A stretch of DNA of 64,000 nucleotides, taken from assembly GCA_020354125.1 (NCBI GenBank), contig CP070643.1:3858512-3922511 (forward strand). Reading direction: 5' to 3'. Each line of letters starts with the position of its first letter. The first letter of the stretch is position 1. A program made the translations under genes and the position numbers. The notes under the pieces are model-generated. The model made no database searches. It saw only the letters and a list, made by a program, of their open reading frames with translations, and was not told where the DNA came from. Source of the DNA: Betaproteobacteria bacterium. GTDB taxonomy: Bacteria; Pseudomonadota; Gammaproteobacteria; Burkholderiales; Eutrophovitaceae. Of the stretch, positions 45,808 through 54,831 are shown in pieces.

Positions 45808-46950
45808 TCAGGTCAGCGTACCGCCACGCGTTTCGACAAATACTGCGTAGAGTGATGTCGAACCGGTCATGAACAAGCGGTTGCGCTTGGTACCACCGAA
45901 ACACACGTTGGACACGATTTCCGGCATGCGAATCTGGCCGATACGCGTGCCGTCAGGGGCAAATATGTGCACACCGTCGTAGCCGTCACCAACCCAACCC
46001 ATGCCGGCCCAGACATTGCCATCCTCGTCGCAGCGGATACCGTCTGCGAAACCAACATGGCCATTCATTTCCATGCTGGCAAACACACGTGGATTGCGAA
46101 GGCGGCGGTTGCTGTCGACGTCATAGACCCAGATGACGCTCTTGGCGTTCTTGTAATGAGACAGCCCAGTGTCGGCAACGTATACCTTCTTAAAGTCCGG
46201 CGAGAAGCACAGACCGTTGGGCTTGAACGGTTCATCAGCCACCTTGATCGCCTTGCCCGCCTCGTCGATCCGATAGACCGCTTCCTTCTGGACCGGCTGT
46301 GGCGATCCAGTGTTCAGCCGCACGCCTTCGTAATTCATCAGACCGCCGTAACCCGGATCGGTGAAGTACATCCAGCCATCCGGGTGGCACATGCCGTCAT
46401 TGGGCGCGTTGAAACCTTTGCCGTTGTCGGCCTTGTCGGCCATGACCGTAACAGAACCATCGTACTCGTAGCGCACGACGCGACGGTTGCCATGCTCGAA
46501 TGAAATCTGCCGGCCATAGTAATCAAACGTGTTGCCGTTCGAGTTGCCTGACGGGTAGCGGAACTGGCGTGAAACGTGCCCGTCTTCCTCGATCCAGCGC
46601 AACTGTTCATTGGCAGGGATGTCGCTCCAGATCAGATAACGGCCAACGCCGTTCCAGGCCGGTCCCTCCGCCCACATCGTGCCGCGATACAGCCGCAAAA
46701 TCGGCGTATTGCCGAGCTTGTACTTGAACCGCTTGTCGAGAACGATGACATCCGGATTCGGATAGCGCGCAATCGGTCCATCGGCATCATATTTGTCGAT
46801 GAAATTGCGGGCAAACGCCTGGGGGGCCATCGCGGTCAGCGCGGCGATACCACTGACTTTGCGCAGGAAATTGCGCCTCGTTTCTTCGTCATGTTTTCTC
46901 TGCGTCGGCTTGGACAAGTCGACAAACTTGTGCTCCTGAATGCGTGCCAT
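45808..46950 (-). CDS. SMP-30/gluconolactonase-like protein with Tat-type signal
   Basis: 380 aa. The N-terminus RRNFLRKVSGIAALTAMAPQAFA is a twin-arginine-type export signal after a polar 25-residue lead. The six-bladed beta-propeller has the SMP-30 metal and substrate residues: AEGPAWNGVGRYLIWSDIP, NSNGNTFDYYGRQISFEHGNRRV, GKGFNAPNDGMCHPDGWMYFTDPGYG and KPNGLCFSPDFKKVYVADTG. It probably hydrolyses a sugar lactone in the periplasm. No pathway partner is adjacent except the sugar-acid-type enolase gene further right. Confidence 0.87.
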   Translation of the reverse strand: MARIQEHKFVDLSKPTQRKHDEETRRNFLRKVSGIAALTAMAPQAFARNFIDKYDADGPIARYPNPDVIVLDKRFKYKLGNTPILRLYRGTMWAEGPAWNGVGRYLIWSDIPANEQLRWIEEDGHVSRQFRYPSGNSNGNTFDYYGRQISFEHGNRRVVRYEYDGSVTVMADKADNGKGFNAPNDGMCHPDGWMYFTDPGYGGLMNYEGVRLNTGSPQPVQKEAVYRIDEAGKAIKVADEPFKPNGLCFSPDFKKVYVADTGLSHYKNAKSVIWVYDVDSNRRLRNPRVFASMEMNGHVGFADGIRCDEDGNVWAGMGWVGDGYDGVHIFAPDGTRIGQIRMPEIVSNVCFGGTKRNRLFMTGSTSLYAVFVETRGGTLT

Positions 46951-47381
46951 TGTTTCCTCCGTTACATTTTTAGTCTGACTTCATGGCCAGTCGTTTGTTC
47001 GTGACGCACTGACATCTGCCGAACAGCGAAACCGAATAGCGATGCAGTGCGACTTTCTTGAAACAGGAACTTCGCGATTGACGAGACCGGCGCAGCAACT
47101 GACACACCATACGGCACGCACCAGACGACGCGGGTCGCTCCTACGCCGGGCCTTGTTGCAGCGCACGCTCGCCGGTCAGACGGTGCACCCGGTGGTTGTT
47201 CATTATTCAGGGTGCCTCATCGGGCATGCGATTCATGCGGGCGCGTGCAGCACCACCCAAGCTCCCGAGAGCCTATTCTGCGCGCCACACCGGCCCGACG
47301 CAACAGCAACATCAGCGTTGCCATTTGCGCCCCGCCGCACCACGCGCTATCGTCAAACCTGATAGTCGTCAGGAGGTCGTC
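46951..47381. other. Gene-free 431-bp gap
   Basis: No open frame here resembles a gene. It holds the leader of the gluconolactonase-like gene at its left end and an AGGAGG ribosome site at its right end, 8 bp before the next ATG. No tRNA or strong hairpin recognised. Confidence 0.5.
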
Positions 47382-47918
47382 ATGAAATTTGTCGGTCAGT
47401 TGCTGGGACATCATCTACAGCGTTACCCACTGATGCAGCTCGATGACATTTACAAACTTTTGCAGCAATCCGCGCTCGGCGCCGGGCACGCATTGGACGA
47501 CGTTATGAAGTTGCGCGAGACTTTTGAAACCGAGATCGCGTCGATGGGCAGCGGACCCGAAGAACCGGTCGCCGACGCGATTTCTCCCGACGGGCGGCTG
47601 GCGCGGATTCACCTGCGCGCCTATCTCGAAGCCGGGCACGCTGCCGATTCGTTGTTCGATGCCTTCGTGCAAACGGCACGGGAATACCCCCCCGCACCCG
47701 ATAAATTGGTCAAGTTCTGTGGCTGTGTCGCCGACCTCGCCGCGGCCGACGGGATCAGTTTTGACCAGTCCGAAGTAGCTCAGTATTTCGCCAAGATTGC
47801 CCACGACGGCTATCCCATCGTTCGGCACTCGGCGGCGTTCCGCAAAGCATATAAGCCCGCCTACCGAGTAGTGTGTCTCGATTTCCTTCCGGCAGTCGAG
47901 CCGACCAGCCCGTCTTGA
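47382..47918 (+). CDS. Hypothetical protein next to an enolase-superfamily gene
   Basis: 178 aa from the ATG at 47382, which has a strong AGGAGG site. Not recognised. Mostly helical: LLGHHLQRYPLMQLDDIYKLLQQSALGAGHAL near the start, EPVADAISPDGRLARIHLRAYLEAG in the middle, and VRHSAAFRKAYKPAYRVV at the end. No signal peptide or membrane helix; probably cytoplasmic. The gene is 1-25 bp ahead of the mandelate-racemase-like gene in the same direction, so the two are probably co-transcribed. Confidence 0.7.
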   Translation: MKFVGQLLGHHLQRYPLMQLDDIYKLLQQSALGAGHALDDVMKLRETFETEIASMGSGPEEPVADAISPDGRLARIHLRAYLEAGHAADSLFDAFVQTAREYPPAPDKLVKFCGCVADLAAADGISFDQSEVAQYFAKIAHDGYPIVRHSAAFRKAYKPAYRVVCLDFLPAVEPTSPS

Positions 47919-47943
47919 AATGCCTCTCGATACAGGTGAAAAG

Positions 47944-49110
47944 ATGACACACACCCAAACCGAGCCTCTGCCAATAAGACAGGTGCAAGCGATAGCGACT
48001 TCGTTTCCGGTCGATCCGAAAGACAGCGTCACGCTCGGCGTCGGGCGCACCATCAAACGCGACGCGGTCATTGTCAAGGTGGTAACCGAAGACGGTATTA
48101 CCGGCTGGGGTGAGGCTCATCACGGGCGCTGCCCGGGCGCAGTGGCGCACATCGTCAACACGACGCTGAAAACCTTGGTCATCGGCTGCGATGCGCACGA
48201 CGTAACCGGTATCTGGAACCGGATGTATCAGAGGCAACTCGCCAGTCACGGTATGGGAGCCGGAGCCTGCCTCGCGGTTTCCGGCATCGATATGGCATTG
48301 TGGGATATCCGCGCCAAAGCGCTTGGCATACCGCTGTATCGCTTATTGGGCGGCACATCGAAGCCTGTTCCTGCTTACGCCGGCGGCGTATCGCTCGGTT
48401 ACCAGGAGCCAAAGTCCCTGGTCGATGAAGCGCGTGTGCACGTCGAGTCCGGTTACCGCGCTGTCAAACTGCGCATTGGTGATACGGTCGAAAATGACTT
48501 GGTGCGAGTTGCCGCAGTGAGAAAAGAATTCGGCGATGATCTGGACATACTCACTGACGCAAACACGGCATATACCTTGAGCGACGCGCGCGCCGCCATG
48601 CCGGTGCTCGATTCCCACGGTGTAGGCTGGCTCGAGGAACCGTTTCCGGCTCATGACTATCGCAGCTACCGTGAAGCGCGCAACTATGGTCGGCTGCCCC
48701 TGGCAGCGGGCGAGAATCACTACACACGCTTCGAGTTCGATCGCGTCATCGAGGACGGCGTCATCACAATTCTGCAGCCGGATCTTTCCAAAACCGGCGG
48801 AATTACCGAAGCGCTGCGCGTCGCCGCACTGGCTTCGACCTGGAAGTTGCCGATTCACCCGCACACCTCGATGACAGCCATCAATATGGCTGCGTCAGTG
48901 CATTTTCTTGCAGCGATTGAGAATGCCGGCTATTTCGAGGCCGACGTGTCACGCAACAATCTATTCCGCGATCAACTGGTTAACCAGGCGCCGTACCATG
49001 TCGACAGCGATGGCTCCACCCGACCGCTCGAAGCACCCGGCATCGGCCTGGAAGTTGATGAGCAATTCCTCGCGGCGCATCCGGTTATCGAGGGCCCGGC
49101 CTACGTTTGA
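47944..49110 (+). CDS. Mandelate racemase/muconate lactonizing enzyme family protein
   Basis: 388 aa from ATG 47944 (an in-frame ATG at 47920 is also possible). Enolase-superfamily barrel with YRAVKLRIGD (K-x-R base), metal ligands in LTDANTAYTL (Asp), WLEEPFPAHD (Glu) and LAAGENHYTR (Glu), then the Asp-His dyad QPDLSKTGG / HPHTSM. The dyad places it in the mandelate-racemase subgroup, whose members are racemases or sugar-acid dehydratases. Exact substrate not readable. Confidence 0.88.
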   Translation: MTHTQTEPLPIRQVQAIATSFPVDPKDSVTLGVGRTIKRDAVIVKVVTEDGITGWGEAHHGRCPGAVAHIVNTTLKTLVIGCDAHDVTGIWNRMYQRQLASHGMGAGACLAVSGIDMALWDIRAKALGIPLYRLLGGTSKPVPAYAGGVSLGYQEPKSLVDEARVHVESGYRAVKLRIGDTVENDLVRVAAVRKEFGDDLDILTDANTAYTLSDARAAMPVLDSHGVGWLEEPFPAHDYRSYREARNYGRLPLAAGENHYTRFEFDRVIEDGVITILQPDLSKTGGITEALRVAALASTWKLPIHPHTSMTAINMAASVHFLAAIENAGYFEADVSRNNLFRDQLVNQAPYHVDSDGSTRPLEAPGIGLEVDEQFLAAHPVIEGPAYV

Positions 49111-49655
49111 CGCGGTCAGCGTAGGTCGGAAGGCGCATTGGGAATTCCGGGTTACGCTCGCTGCGCTCCTTGCAGGCGACGCTTGCTCTCCCCCTTTTGA
49201 ACCGCCGAGTAACACAGAAGCGACCGGGGAAGTCGACGAGGACTGTTTGAGCCCGCGCGTGTTTTTCGCGCGGGCGAGTTCCGCAGTCGCCTGTCGCTTC
49301 GAGTCACGCAGGGCACCCCGAAGGGGCGGTTCAGTGGGGCGGCCTTCTTTGGCCTACCTTTCTTGGCCGTCAAGAAAACGCAGTTTCAGTGCAGACTCAC
49401 CTGGCTTAAGCCAGGTTATGTCGGAACTAAAGGTAGGTAGCCGCCGGGCTACCCCCGGCCAAGCATGGACACGTTACAAACGTAGTTGACTGGCCCCACT
49501 AAAGCTTTCATCGCTATGTCGCAAAAGATTTGCTTTTCAGAAGCTGAGCGGGCGCCGATCTAGACCGACGTTTCGGTGAGTAACGGGGAAGTCCACGGAA
49601 CGCATCGCGCTCCTTGCGGGCTACTCTTGCTAACGGTTAAAACATTCGGCACGAT
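49111..49655. repeat. Repeat-rich, gene-free region
   Basis: 545 bp without a supported gene. It holds a perfect 9-bp stem GCCCGCGCG/CGCGCGGGC with T-rich loop (49251-49275), a CCCC-GAA-GGGG hairpin near 49310, and the second copy of the constant-arm palindromic repeat (49384-49432). A minus-strand frame reading KKGRPKKAAPLNRPFG is, from memory, the kind of artefact often annotated as a hypothetical protein in dispersed repeats of gammaproteobacteria. Confidence 0.6.
49384..49432. repeat. Short palindromic repeat, copy 2
   Basis: Arms TTTCAGTGCAGACT (49384-49397) and GTCGGAACTAAAG (49420-49432), identical to the copy at 3323-3372. The centre is a perfect 18-bp palindrome ACCTGGCTT/AAGCCAGGT, unrelated in sequence to the centre of copy 1 but again a hairpin. 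Confidence 0.75.
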
Positions 49656-50102
49656 TCATTCCGAATCGCGTCGTGAAACGGCGCGTAGCGTACCGTCAGT
49701 CGGGTTGTAACCGAACAGATGCACTCCGTCCTGGGCAAAGAACCAGATAGCACACATACGCTGGTTCATCTGGTGCTCCAGACGCAGGCACACACCGCCG
49801 CCATGCTGGCGTACAACGGTAAAGGTGCCACGATCAATCAATCCTGAGCTATTGCTGAGAATAACGCTGCCATCTGCACCGTATTGCACCCGGTAGATCT
49901 TGCCGCGTGCGTCCTGCTCGACATGCGTGCCGGAAAACGCCTTCCTGAGCGCGCCCATATCGAGCTGTTGCAGGCCGCCCGCGGTAACTGCCAACATATC
50001 GGCCGGCGGAACCGGAAAATCGGCCGCTGCGCTGGCTGGCATCATTGCCATTGCCAAAATAATCGTCGCCAGCACGTACAATACATTCCTCAAGTCAGAC
50101 AT
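49656..50102 (-). CDS. Hypothetical exported protein
   Basis: 148 aa from the ATG at 50102, chosen because it places a signal peptide (NVLYVLATIILAMAMMPASAAA) at the start. The mature part has GTHVEQDARGKIYRVQYGADGSVILSNSSGLIDRGTFTVVRQHGGGVCLRLEHQ and CAIWFFAQDGVHLFGYNP, with three cysteines. Resembles small periplasmic beta-rich proteins of unknown role. Divergent from the enoyl-CoA hydratase gene. Confidence 0.65.
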   Translation of the reverse strand: MSDLRNVLYVLATIILAMAMMPASAAADFPVPPADMLAVTAGGLQQLDMGALRKAFSGTHVEQDARGKIYRVQYGADGSVILSNSSGLIDRGTFTVVRQHGGGVCLRLEHQMNQRMCAIWFFAQDGVHLFGYNPTDGTLRAVSRRDSE

Positions 50103-50197
50103 GACTTGTACTCCTGCATCGAGATCCTCAAGCTCAATTTCCAACATACCCGGCTTTTCCGGACAATCCAAGACCACCGTCTGCAACGGAAAAAACT

Positions 50198-50956
50198 ATG
50201 TCCTCAACCCTGAATACCGAGCTCCGCGACAGCACGTTTCTGATCACGCTGAACCGTCCGAAATCGTTCAATGCGATAAACACCGAATTGCGATCGGCCC
50301 TGATCGAAACGCTAGGGCAGGCCAACGCGGACGATAGCGTACGTGCCATCGTCATCACCGGTGCTGGTGACAAAGCGTTTTGCTCGGGGCAGGATCTCGA
50401 GGAAACGTCGCGTTACGGGATCGATGATGTGGAAACCTGGCTCACCGCCGCGCACGCCATGTATCGCGGCGTACGGGCACTGGACAAACCCGCGGTAGCA
50501 GCTTTTAACGGTGTTGCCGCAGGCGCCGGCTTTCAGATCGGATTGTGTTGCGACATGCGCGTCGGCTACCCGGAGATGAAAATCGGTCAGCCAGAAATCA
50601 AGGCCGGGCTCGCCTCGATCGTCGGCACTACGCTGATGACAATGCACATCGGCATTGGCCACAACACTGAACTTTCCCTGAGCGGCGATCTGATCAGCGG
50701 CGAGCGCGCTTACCAAATCGGTCTACTCAACCGGATGGTGCCAAGAGAATTGGTACTCGACACCGCTGTCGGTCTGGCCGGCGAGTTGGCCAAGCGCGGG
50801 CCAACGGCAATGCGTCTGACCAAGCAGCGCTTCCGCGCTTTGACCGACGACGCGTTCGAGTCAGCACTACCTGTCGCTATTGAAACGCAGAAGCAAGCCT
50901 ATACCAGCGGCGAGCCGCAGGCGGCGATGCAGAAGTTCCTGCAAAGAAAAAAGTAG
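50198..50956 (+). CDS. Enoyl-CoA hydratase/isomerase family protein
   Basis: 252 aa crotonase-fold enzyme. Oxyanion-hole segments DKAFCSGQDLEE and FNGVAAGAGFQIGLCCDMRVG are present, followed by KIGQPEIKAGLASIVGT, where many hydratases have a second catalytic Glu plus PGAGGT; here that loop reads ASIVGT, so the reaction may differ from simple hydration. Acts on CoA thioesters in the cytoplasm. Stands alone. Confidence 0.87.
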   Translation: MSSTLNTELRDSTFLITLNRPKSFNAINTELRSALIETLGQANADDSVRAIVITGAGDKAFCSGQDLEETSRYGIDDVETWLTAAHAMYRGVRALDKPAVAAFNGVAAGAGFQIGLCCDMRVGYPEMKIGQPEIKAGLASIVGTTLMTMHIGIGHNTELSLSGDLISGERAYQIGLLNRMVPRELVLDTAVGLAGELAKRGPTAMRLTKQRFRALTDDAFESALPVAIETQKQAYTSGEPQAAMQKFLQRKK

Positions 50957-51170
50957 CGGCGCGTTGCTGATAGCTTGCGCGTTCTTCCGGCACGGCGGCG
51001 CGGCGGAGTAGAATTGTCGGACCGCGGTCCGCATCGCACCTTTTCAACTGTTTATTGACGTAGTTTTACTAGCGCTTTTTTATGGCAGCCACGCCTTCCT
51101 TGCTGCCATTTGTCACTGAAGTGACTGCACTGTACCTGTCAAGAGAAACACTGACCACATCCGACCGACC

Positions 51171-52931
51171 GTGACCAGCAAAGAAAAACAGCCGGCCTCC
51201 ACTAGCAACTTCCTCCGAACCATTATCGAGTCAGATCTCGCTGCGGGCACTTATACGTCACGGACCTGGGGCGGCAAACCCGGGCCAGCCAGCGCACATG
51301 AAGGCGCCCCGGCGGATCCCGCGAAGATCCGCACCCGCTTTCCGCCCGAGCCCAACGGCTACTTGCACTTTGGTCACGCCAAGTCGATCTGCCTGAACTT
51401 CGGTCTGGCGCTCGATTACGAAGGCATCTGTCATCTGCGCTTCGACGACACCAACCCGGTGACCGAGGATACCGAATACGTCGATTCCATTATCGACACC
51501 GTCAAGTGGCTGGGATTCGACTGGCAGGAACATCTGTATTACGCGTCAGACTATTTCGACGAGCTGTACCGTTTCGCCGAAGCGTTCATCGAACACGGCC
51601 TTGCCTATGTCGATTCGCTGACCCCCGAGCAGATTCGCGAATATCGCGGCACGTTAATCGCACCTGGCCGGCCCAGTCCCGACCGCGATCGCCCGCCGAA
51701 AGACAGTTTGAAACTGTTCCGCGAAATGCGCGAGGGCAAACACCCGGACGGCAGCCTGTCGCTGCGGCTGAAGATCGACATGGCATCACCGAACATCAAC
51801 ATGCGCGATCCGGTCATCTACCGCATCCGTCATGCCCACCATCATCGCAGCGGCGACAAATGGTGCATCTATCCGATGTACGACTATTCGCACTGCATCT
51901 CCGACGCCCTGGAAAACATCACCCATTCCATTTGCACGCTCGAATTCGAAGACCACCGGCCGCTGTATGACTGGATTCTCGAGCGGCTGGCCGAGTTCGG
52001 CATGCTCAAGAAACCGTTGCCGCACCAGTACGAGTTCTCGCGGCTCAATCTCAGTTACGTGGTGTTGTCGAAACGCCGGCTGATTCAACTGGTCGCGGAA
52101 AAATACGTCGACGGCTGGGACGACCCGCGCATGCCGACGCTGGTCGGCGCACGCCGTCGCGGTTACCCGCCCGAGGGTTTCAGGTTGTTTGCTGAGCGCA
52201 TTGGCGTGTCCAAGGCCGACTCGTGGATCGATTACTCGATACTGGAAGACGCCATGCGCGAAGTCCTCAACGAATCGGCACCGCGCCGCATCGCCGTGCT
52301 CGATCCGCTGAAGCTGATCATCGACAACTATCCGGCCAGTCAGCGTGAAACCTGCGAAGCGCCCAATCATCCGCAAAAGCCTGACTGGGGTACGCGCCAG
52401 ATACCTTTTTCCGGCGAACTGTGGATCGAGCGTAGTGACTTTATGGAAACACCGCCCAAGGGTTACTTCCGGCTGTTTCCCGGCAACACCGTGCGGCTGC
52501 GCTACGGCTACGTCGTCAAGTGCACCGGCTGCGACAAGGACGCCGACGGCAACGTCACTGCCGTGCACTGCGAGTACTTCCCCGACTCCAAATCAGGCAC
52601 AGCCGGGGCGAACAACTACAAGGTCAAAGGCAACATCCACTGGTTGTGTGCCAACAGTGCGATCGCAACACCAGTGCATCTTTATGACCGGCTGTTTAGA
52701 GTCGAGCAACCGGGCAACGAGCGCGAGTTTGAACGCGACCTCAATCCGGCGTCAAAGAACACCATCGCCGCCCAAGTCGAGCCGGCGCTGGCAGCGGCAT
52801 CCGCCGCCGACTGCTTCCAGTTCGAACGGCACGGCTACTTCACTGCTGACAAAATTAGCAGCAAACCCGGCAAGCCCGTGTTCAACCGCACCGTGACGCT
52901 GCGGGATAGCTGGAAAAAGCAGAAAAAATAG
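51171..52931 (+). CDS. glnS: Glutaminyl-tRNA synthetase
   Basis: 586 aa, class I synthetase. HIGH-type motif EPNGYLHFGHAKS, LRFDDTNPVTEDTEYV, and KMSKS-type VLSKRRL (about residue 295), then the C-terminal anticodon-binding beta-barrels. The frame starts at GTG 51171. GlnS occurs in gamma- and betaproteobacteria, which supports the assignment of the organism. A 214-bp gap precedes it with no gene. Confidence 0.96.
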   Translation: MTSKEKQPASTSNFLRTIIESDLAAGTYTSRTWGGKPGPASAHEGAPADPAKIRTRFPPEPNGYLHFGHAKSICLNFGLALDYEGICHLRFDDTNPVTEDTEYVDSIIDTVKWLGFDWQEHLYYASDYFDELYRFAEAFIEHGLAYVDSLTPEQIREYRGTLIAPGRPSPDRDRPPKDSLKLFREMREGKHPDGSLSLRLKIDMASPNINMRDPVIYRIRHAHHHRSGDKWCIYPMYDYSHCISDALENITHSICTLEFEDHRPLYDWILERLAEFGMLKKPLPHQYEFSRLNLSYVVLSKRRLIQLVAEKYVDGWDDPRMPTLVGARRRGYPPEGFRLFAERIGVSKADSWIDYSILEDAMREVLNESAPRRIAVLDPLKLIIDNYPASQRETCEAPNHPQKPDWGTRQIPFSGELWIERSDFMETPPKGYFRLFPGNTVRLRYGYVVKCTGCDKDADGNVTAVHCEYFPDSKSGTAGANNYKVKGNIHWLCANSAIATPVHLYDRLFRVEQPGNEREFERDLNPASKNTIAAQVEPALAAASAADCFQFERHGYFTADKISSKPGKPVFNRTVTLRDSWKKQKK

Positions 52932-52934
52932 CGA

Positions 52935-53948
52935 TCAGGCGTCTGCCGACGCCAGCTGAATTAGCCGCTTACCCAGATTCTCACCGCGGTAAAGACCGGC
53001 GATCGCATCCGGTGCGGTTTCGATGCCCTCGAGAATCTCTTCACGATACTTGATGGTGCCGTTGCGAAGCCACTCGGCCAGTTTGGTCCGCGCTTCGTCG
53101 TAGCGTTGCGCAAAGTCGAACACCACAAAGCCCTGCATCCGGGCGCGTTTGACAAGCAGGTGGCGCTCGACACGCGGCCCCTGTGGAATCGGATCCCAGC
53201 TTGCTATCGACGCAGTACCGCAGATCGCCACGCGCGCGCCCAGACGCAGATGTTTCAATACGGCGTCGCTAATCGGTCCGGCGGTATTGTCGAAATACAC
53301 GTCGACACCGTCCGGGCACGCCTTCGCTAGTGCCGCATCCACCTCCTCGGATTTGTAATCGATTGCAGCGTCAAAGCCGAACTCGTCCAGACACAGGCGT
53401 TTCTTGTTAACGCCGCCAGCTATGCCAACGGTGCGGCAACCGAGAGTCTTGCCGATTTGTCCGACACAAGAGCCCACCGCTCCCGCCGCCGTCGACACCA
53501 CCAGCGTTTCTCCTGACTTCGGCTGGCCGATTTCGAGCAATCCGAAATAGGCGGTAATGCCGTTGAGTCCAAGCACGCCGAGCGAGGTCGATAATGGCAG
53601 ATCGAGCTCGCTGATCTTGCGCTGGATCGCCTTACCATCGACGACCGCATAGTCTTGCCAGCCAAACATACCGGTAACCAGATCGCCGACTGCGAAATCG
53701 GGATGGTGCGAAAGCTCAACGCGCCCGCTGGCAAACGATCGCATCACTTCGCCAATCGCGACCGGTGCCGAGTACCCAACTTTGTCGACGATCCAACCCC
53801 GCATTGCCGGGTCCACTGACAAATAGATATTGCGGACCAGTACCTGACCTTCGCCGGGTTCCGGAACGGCTGCTTCGACGATTTCGAAATGCTCGGCCTG
53901 CGGAATGCCCTGCGGACGACCCTTGAGTCTGACCTGACGGTTGTTCAT
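52935..53948 (-). CDS. Zinc-free MDR-family NADP-dependent oxidoreductase
   Basis: 337 aa. Medium-chain dehydrogenase/reductase of the leukotriene B4 12-hydroxydehydrogenase/CurA type: RLKGRPQGIPQAEHFEIVEAAVPEPGEGQVLV, LSVDPAMRGW, GLNGITAYFGLLEIGQPKSGETLVVSTAAGAVGS and FDFAQRY near the end. No zinc-ligand Cys/His set. It reduces a conjugated enone or enal. Convergent with glnS, three bases apart. Confidence 0.92.
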   Translation of the reverse strand: MNNRQVRLKGRPQGIPQAEHFEIVEAAVPEPGEGQVLVRNIYLSVDPAMRGWIVDKVGYSAPVAIGEVMRSFASGRVELSHHPDFAVGDLVTGMFGWQDYAVVDGKAIQRKISELDLPLSTSLGVLGLNGITAYFGLLEIGQPKSGETLVVSTAAGAVGSCVGQIGKTLGCRTVGIAGGVNKKRLCLDEFGFDAAIDYKSEEVDAALAKACPDGVDVYFDNTAGPISDAVLKHLRLGARVAICGTASIASWDPIPQGPRVERHLLVKRARMQGFVVFDFAQRYDEARTKLAEWLRNGTIKYREEILEGIETAPDAIAGLYRGENLGKRLIQLASADA

Positions 53949-54294
53949 GGCTGATCGATCCTTGACGTGCTGCTCATGCGATGCCAGTGCTCGAAAAATT
54001 CATCAACAGGCACCGCCGACTGAGTCAGCAAAGATACATCGTGCATCGAATCGGTGCCATTTGAATCAGTGCCATTCAGATAGCCACCAATGGCGACATG
54101 CCGTCTTCGCTCCCGTCCACTTGCCCACGCGCGCGTTACTGACGTGCTGCCGCAGGCGTCTGGATTGCGCCGCGAAAGGTGAAATACCCTGTTGATTTAA
54201 ATAGAGAATCTCGTTCAGGCTGGGTTCAGCATGCGGCGCGTAGTCTGCACACAACCAGGAAGGTCCTGGCTATTTGTGCGAAAGGAGAAACATC
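53949..54294. other. Gene-free gap with short tandem repeat and candidate operator
   Basis: No gene seen. A 14-base sequence GAATCGGTGCCATT (54048-54061) is repeated 15 bp on as GAATCAGTGCCATT (54063-54076). Near the right end lie TTCAG direct repeats and a CCAGG-aaggt-CCTGG hairpin (54251-54265) in the leader of the following gene. Confidence 0.5.
54214..54246 (+). promoter_or_regulatory. Candidate OmpR-family operator and promoter
   Basis: TTCAG (54214-54218) and TTCAG (54225-54229) form an 11-bp direct repeat; a possible -10 TAGTCT (54241-54246) follows 11 bp later. Direct half-sites one helical turn apart with this distance to the -10 are typical of sites activated by PhoP/OmpR-type regulators, and such a regulator is encoded 1.5 kb downstream. 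Tentative. Confidence 0.35.
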
Positions 54295-54729
54295 ATGAAA
54301 ACGAAGTTGCTTGTGTTTATTCTGGGCGCCGCACTGGTAGGCAGCAGCACCGCCGCACTGGCCGAGCGCGAGAGAGGCGGCCGGCACGACGGGCCACGAG
54401 CCGAACAGCGACACCAGCGTGACTGGTCCGGCGATCATCGCCGCAAAGACCGGGTTTACGCCCGATCCGACCGCTACGAACGCGGACATCGGCGCGACCC
54501 GTATTGGGCCAAGGGCCACCGCCATGGTCGTCACTGGGGCAAGGGACGTCACCATGGCCGACACTGGAAAAAAGGCCATCGTCATGGGCGGCACTGGGAG
54601 AAGCGTCCGTACTATCGGCATCACGCAGATCGACCCGCACCGTACCGACGTTATCACGGTCACGGCGGGCATTACGGCCGCCACGGGCCGCGCGACAGCG
54701 TGACCATCATTTTTCGTGGTCACCTCTGA
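54295..54729 (+). CDS. Small secreted His/Arg-rich protein
   Basis: 144 aa from the ATG at 54295 with AAAGGAG upstream. Signal peptide MKTKLLVFILGAALVGSSTAALA, then a strongly basic mature part rich in His, Arg, Gly and Trp/Tyr. A unit of the form KGHRHGRHWxK is repeated three times (about residues 78-108). No known family. The His clusters could bind metals or lipid phosphates; the composition fits an unfolded periplasmic protein. The neighbouring PhoPQ-like system may regulate it. Confidence 0.7.
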   Translation: MKTKLLVFILGAALVGSSTAALAERERGGRHDGPRAEQRHQRDWSGDHRRKDRVYARSDRYERGHRRDPYWAKGHRHGRHWGKGRHHGRHWKKGHRHGRHWEKRPYYRHHADRPAPYRRYHGHGGHYGRHGPRDSVTIIFRGHL

Positions 54730-54736
54730 GCGAGTC

Positions 54737-54813
54737 AGGGGGCAGCCTTTGCACACATCCACCATGCGCACCGCGAACGTTATGCGGATTGTGCCCAGCT
54801 GCCCCCTTTTTTT
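54737..54813 (+). terminator. Terminator-like stem with T tract after the His/Arg-rich gene
   Basis: GGGGGCAGC (54738-54746) pairs with GCTGCCCCC (54798-54806), followed by seven T (54807-54813). The loop is long (about 50 nt). It separates the His/Arg-rich gene from the glycine-zipper gene. Confidence 0.55.
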
Positions 54814-54831
54814 GGATCAAGGAGAAAGATC

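Noticed and set aside
49152..49373. Frame reading KKGRPKKAAPLNRPFG
   Set aside because: Looks like translation of a dispersed intergenic repeat rather than a gene.
51786..52568. Long minus-strand frame opposite glnS
   Set aside because: Shadow of the glnS coding sequence; no motif of its own.
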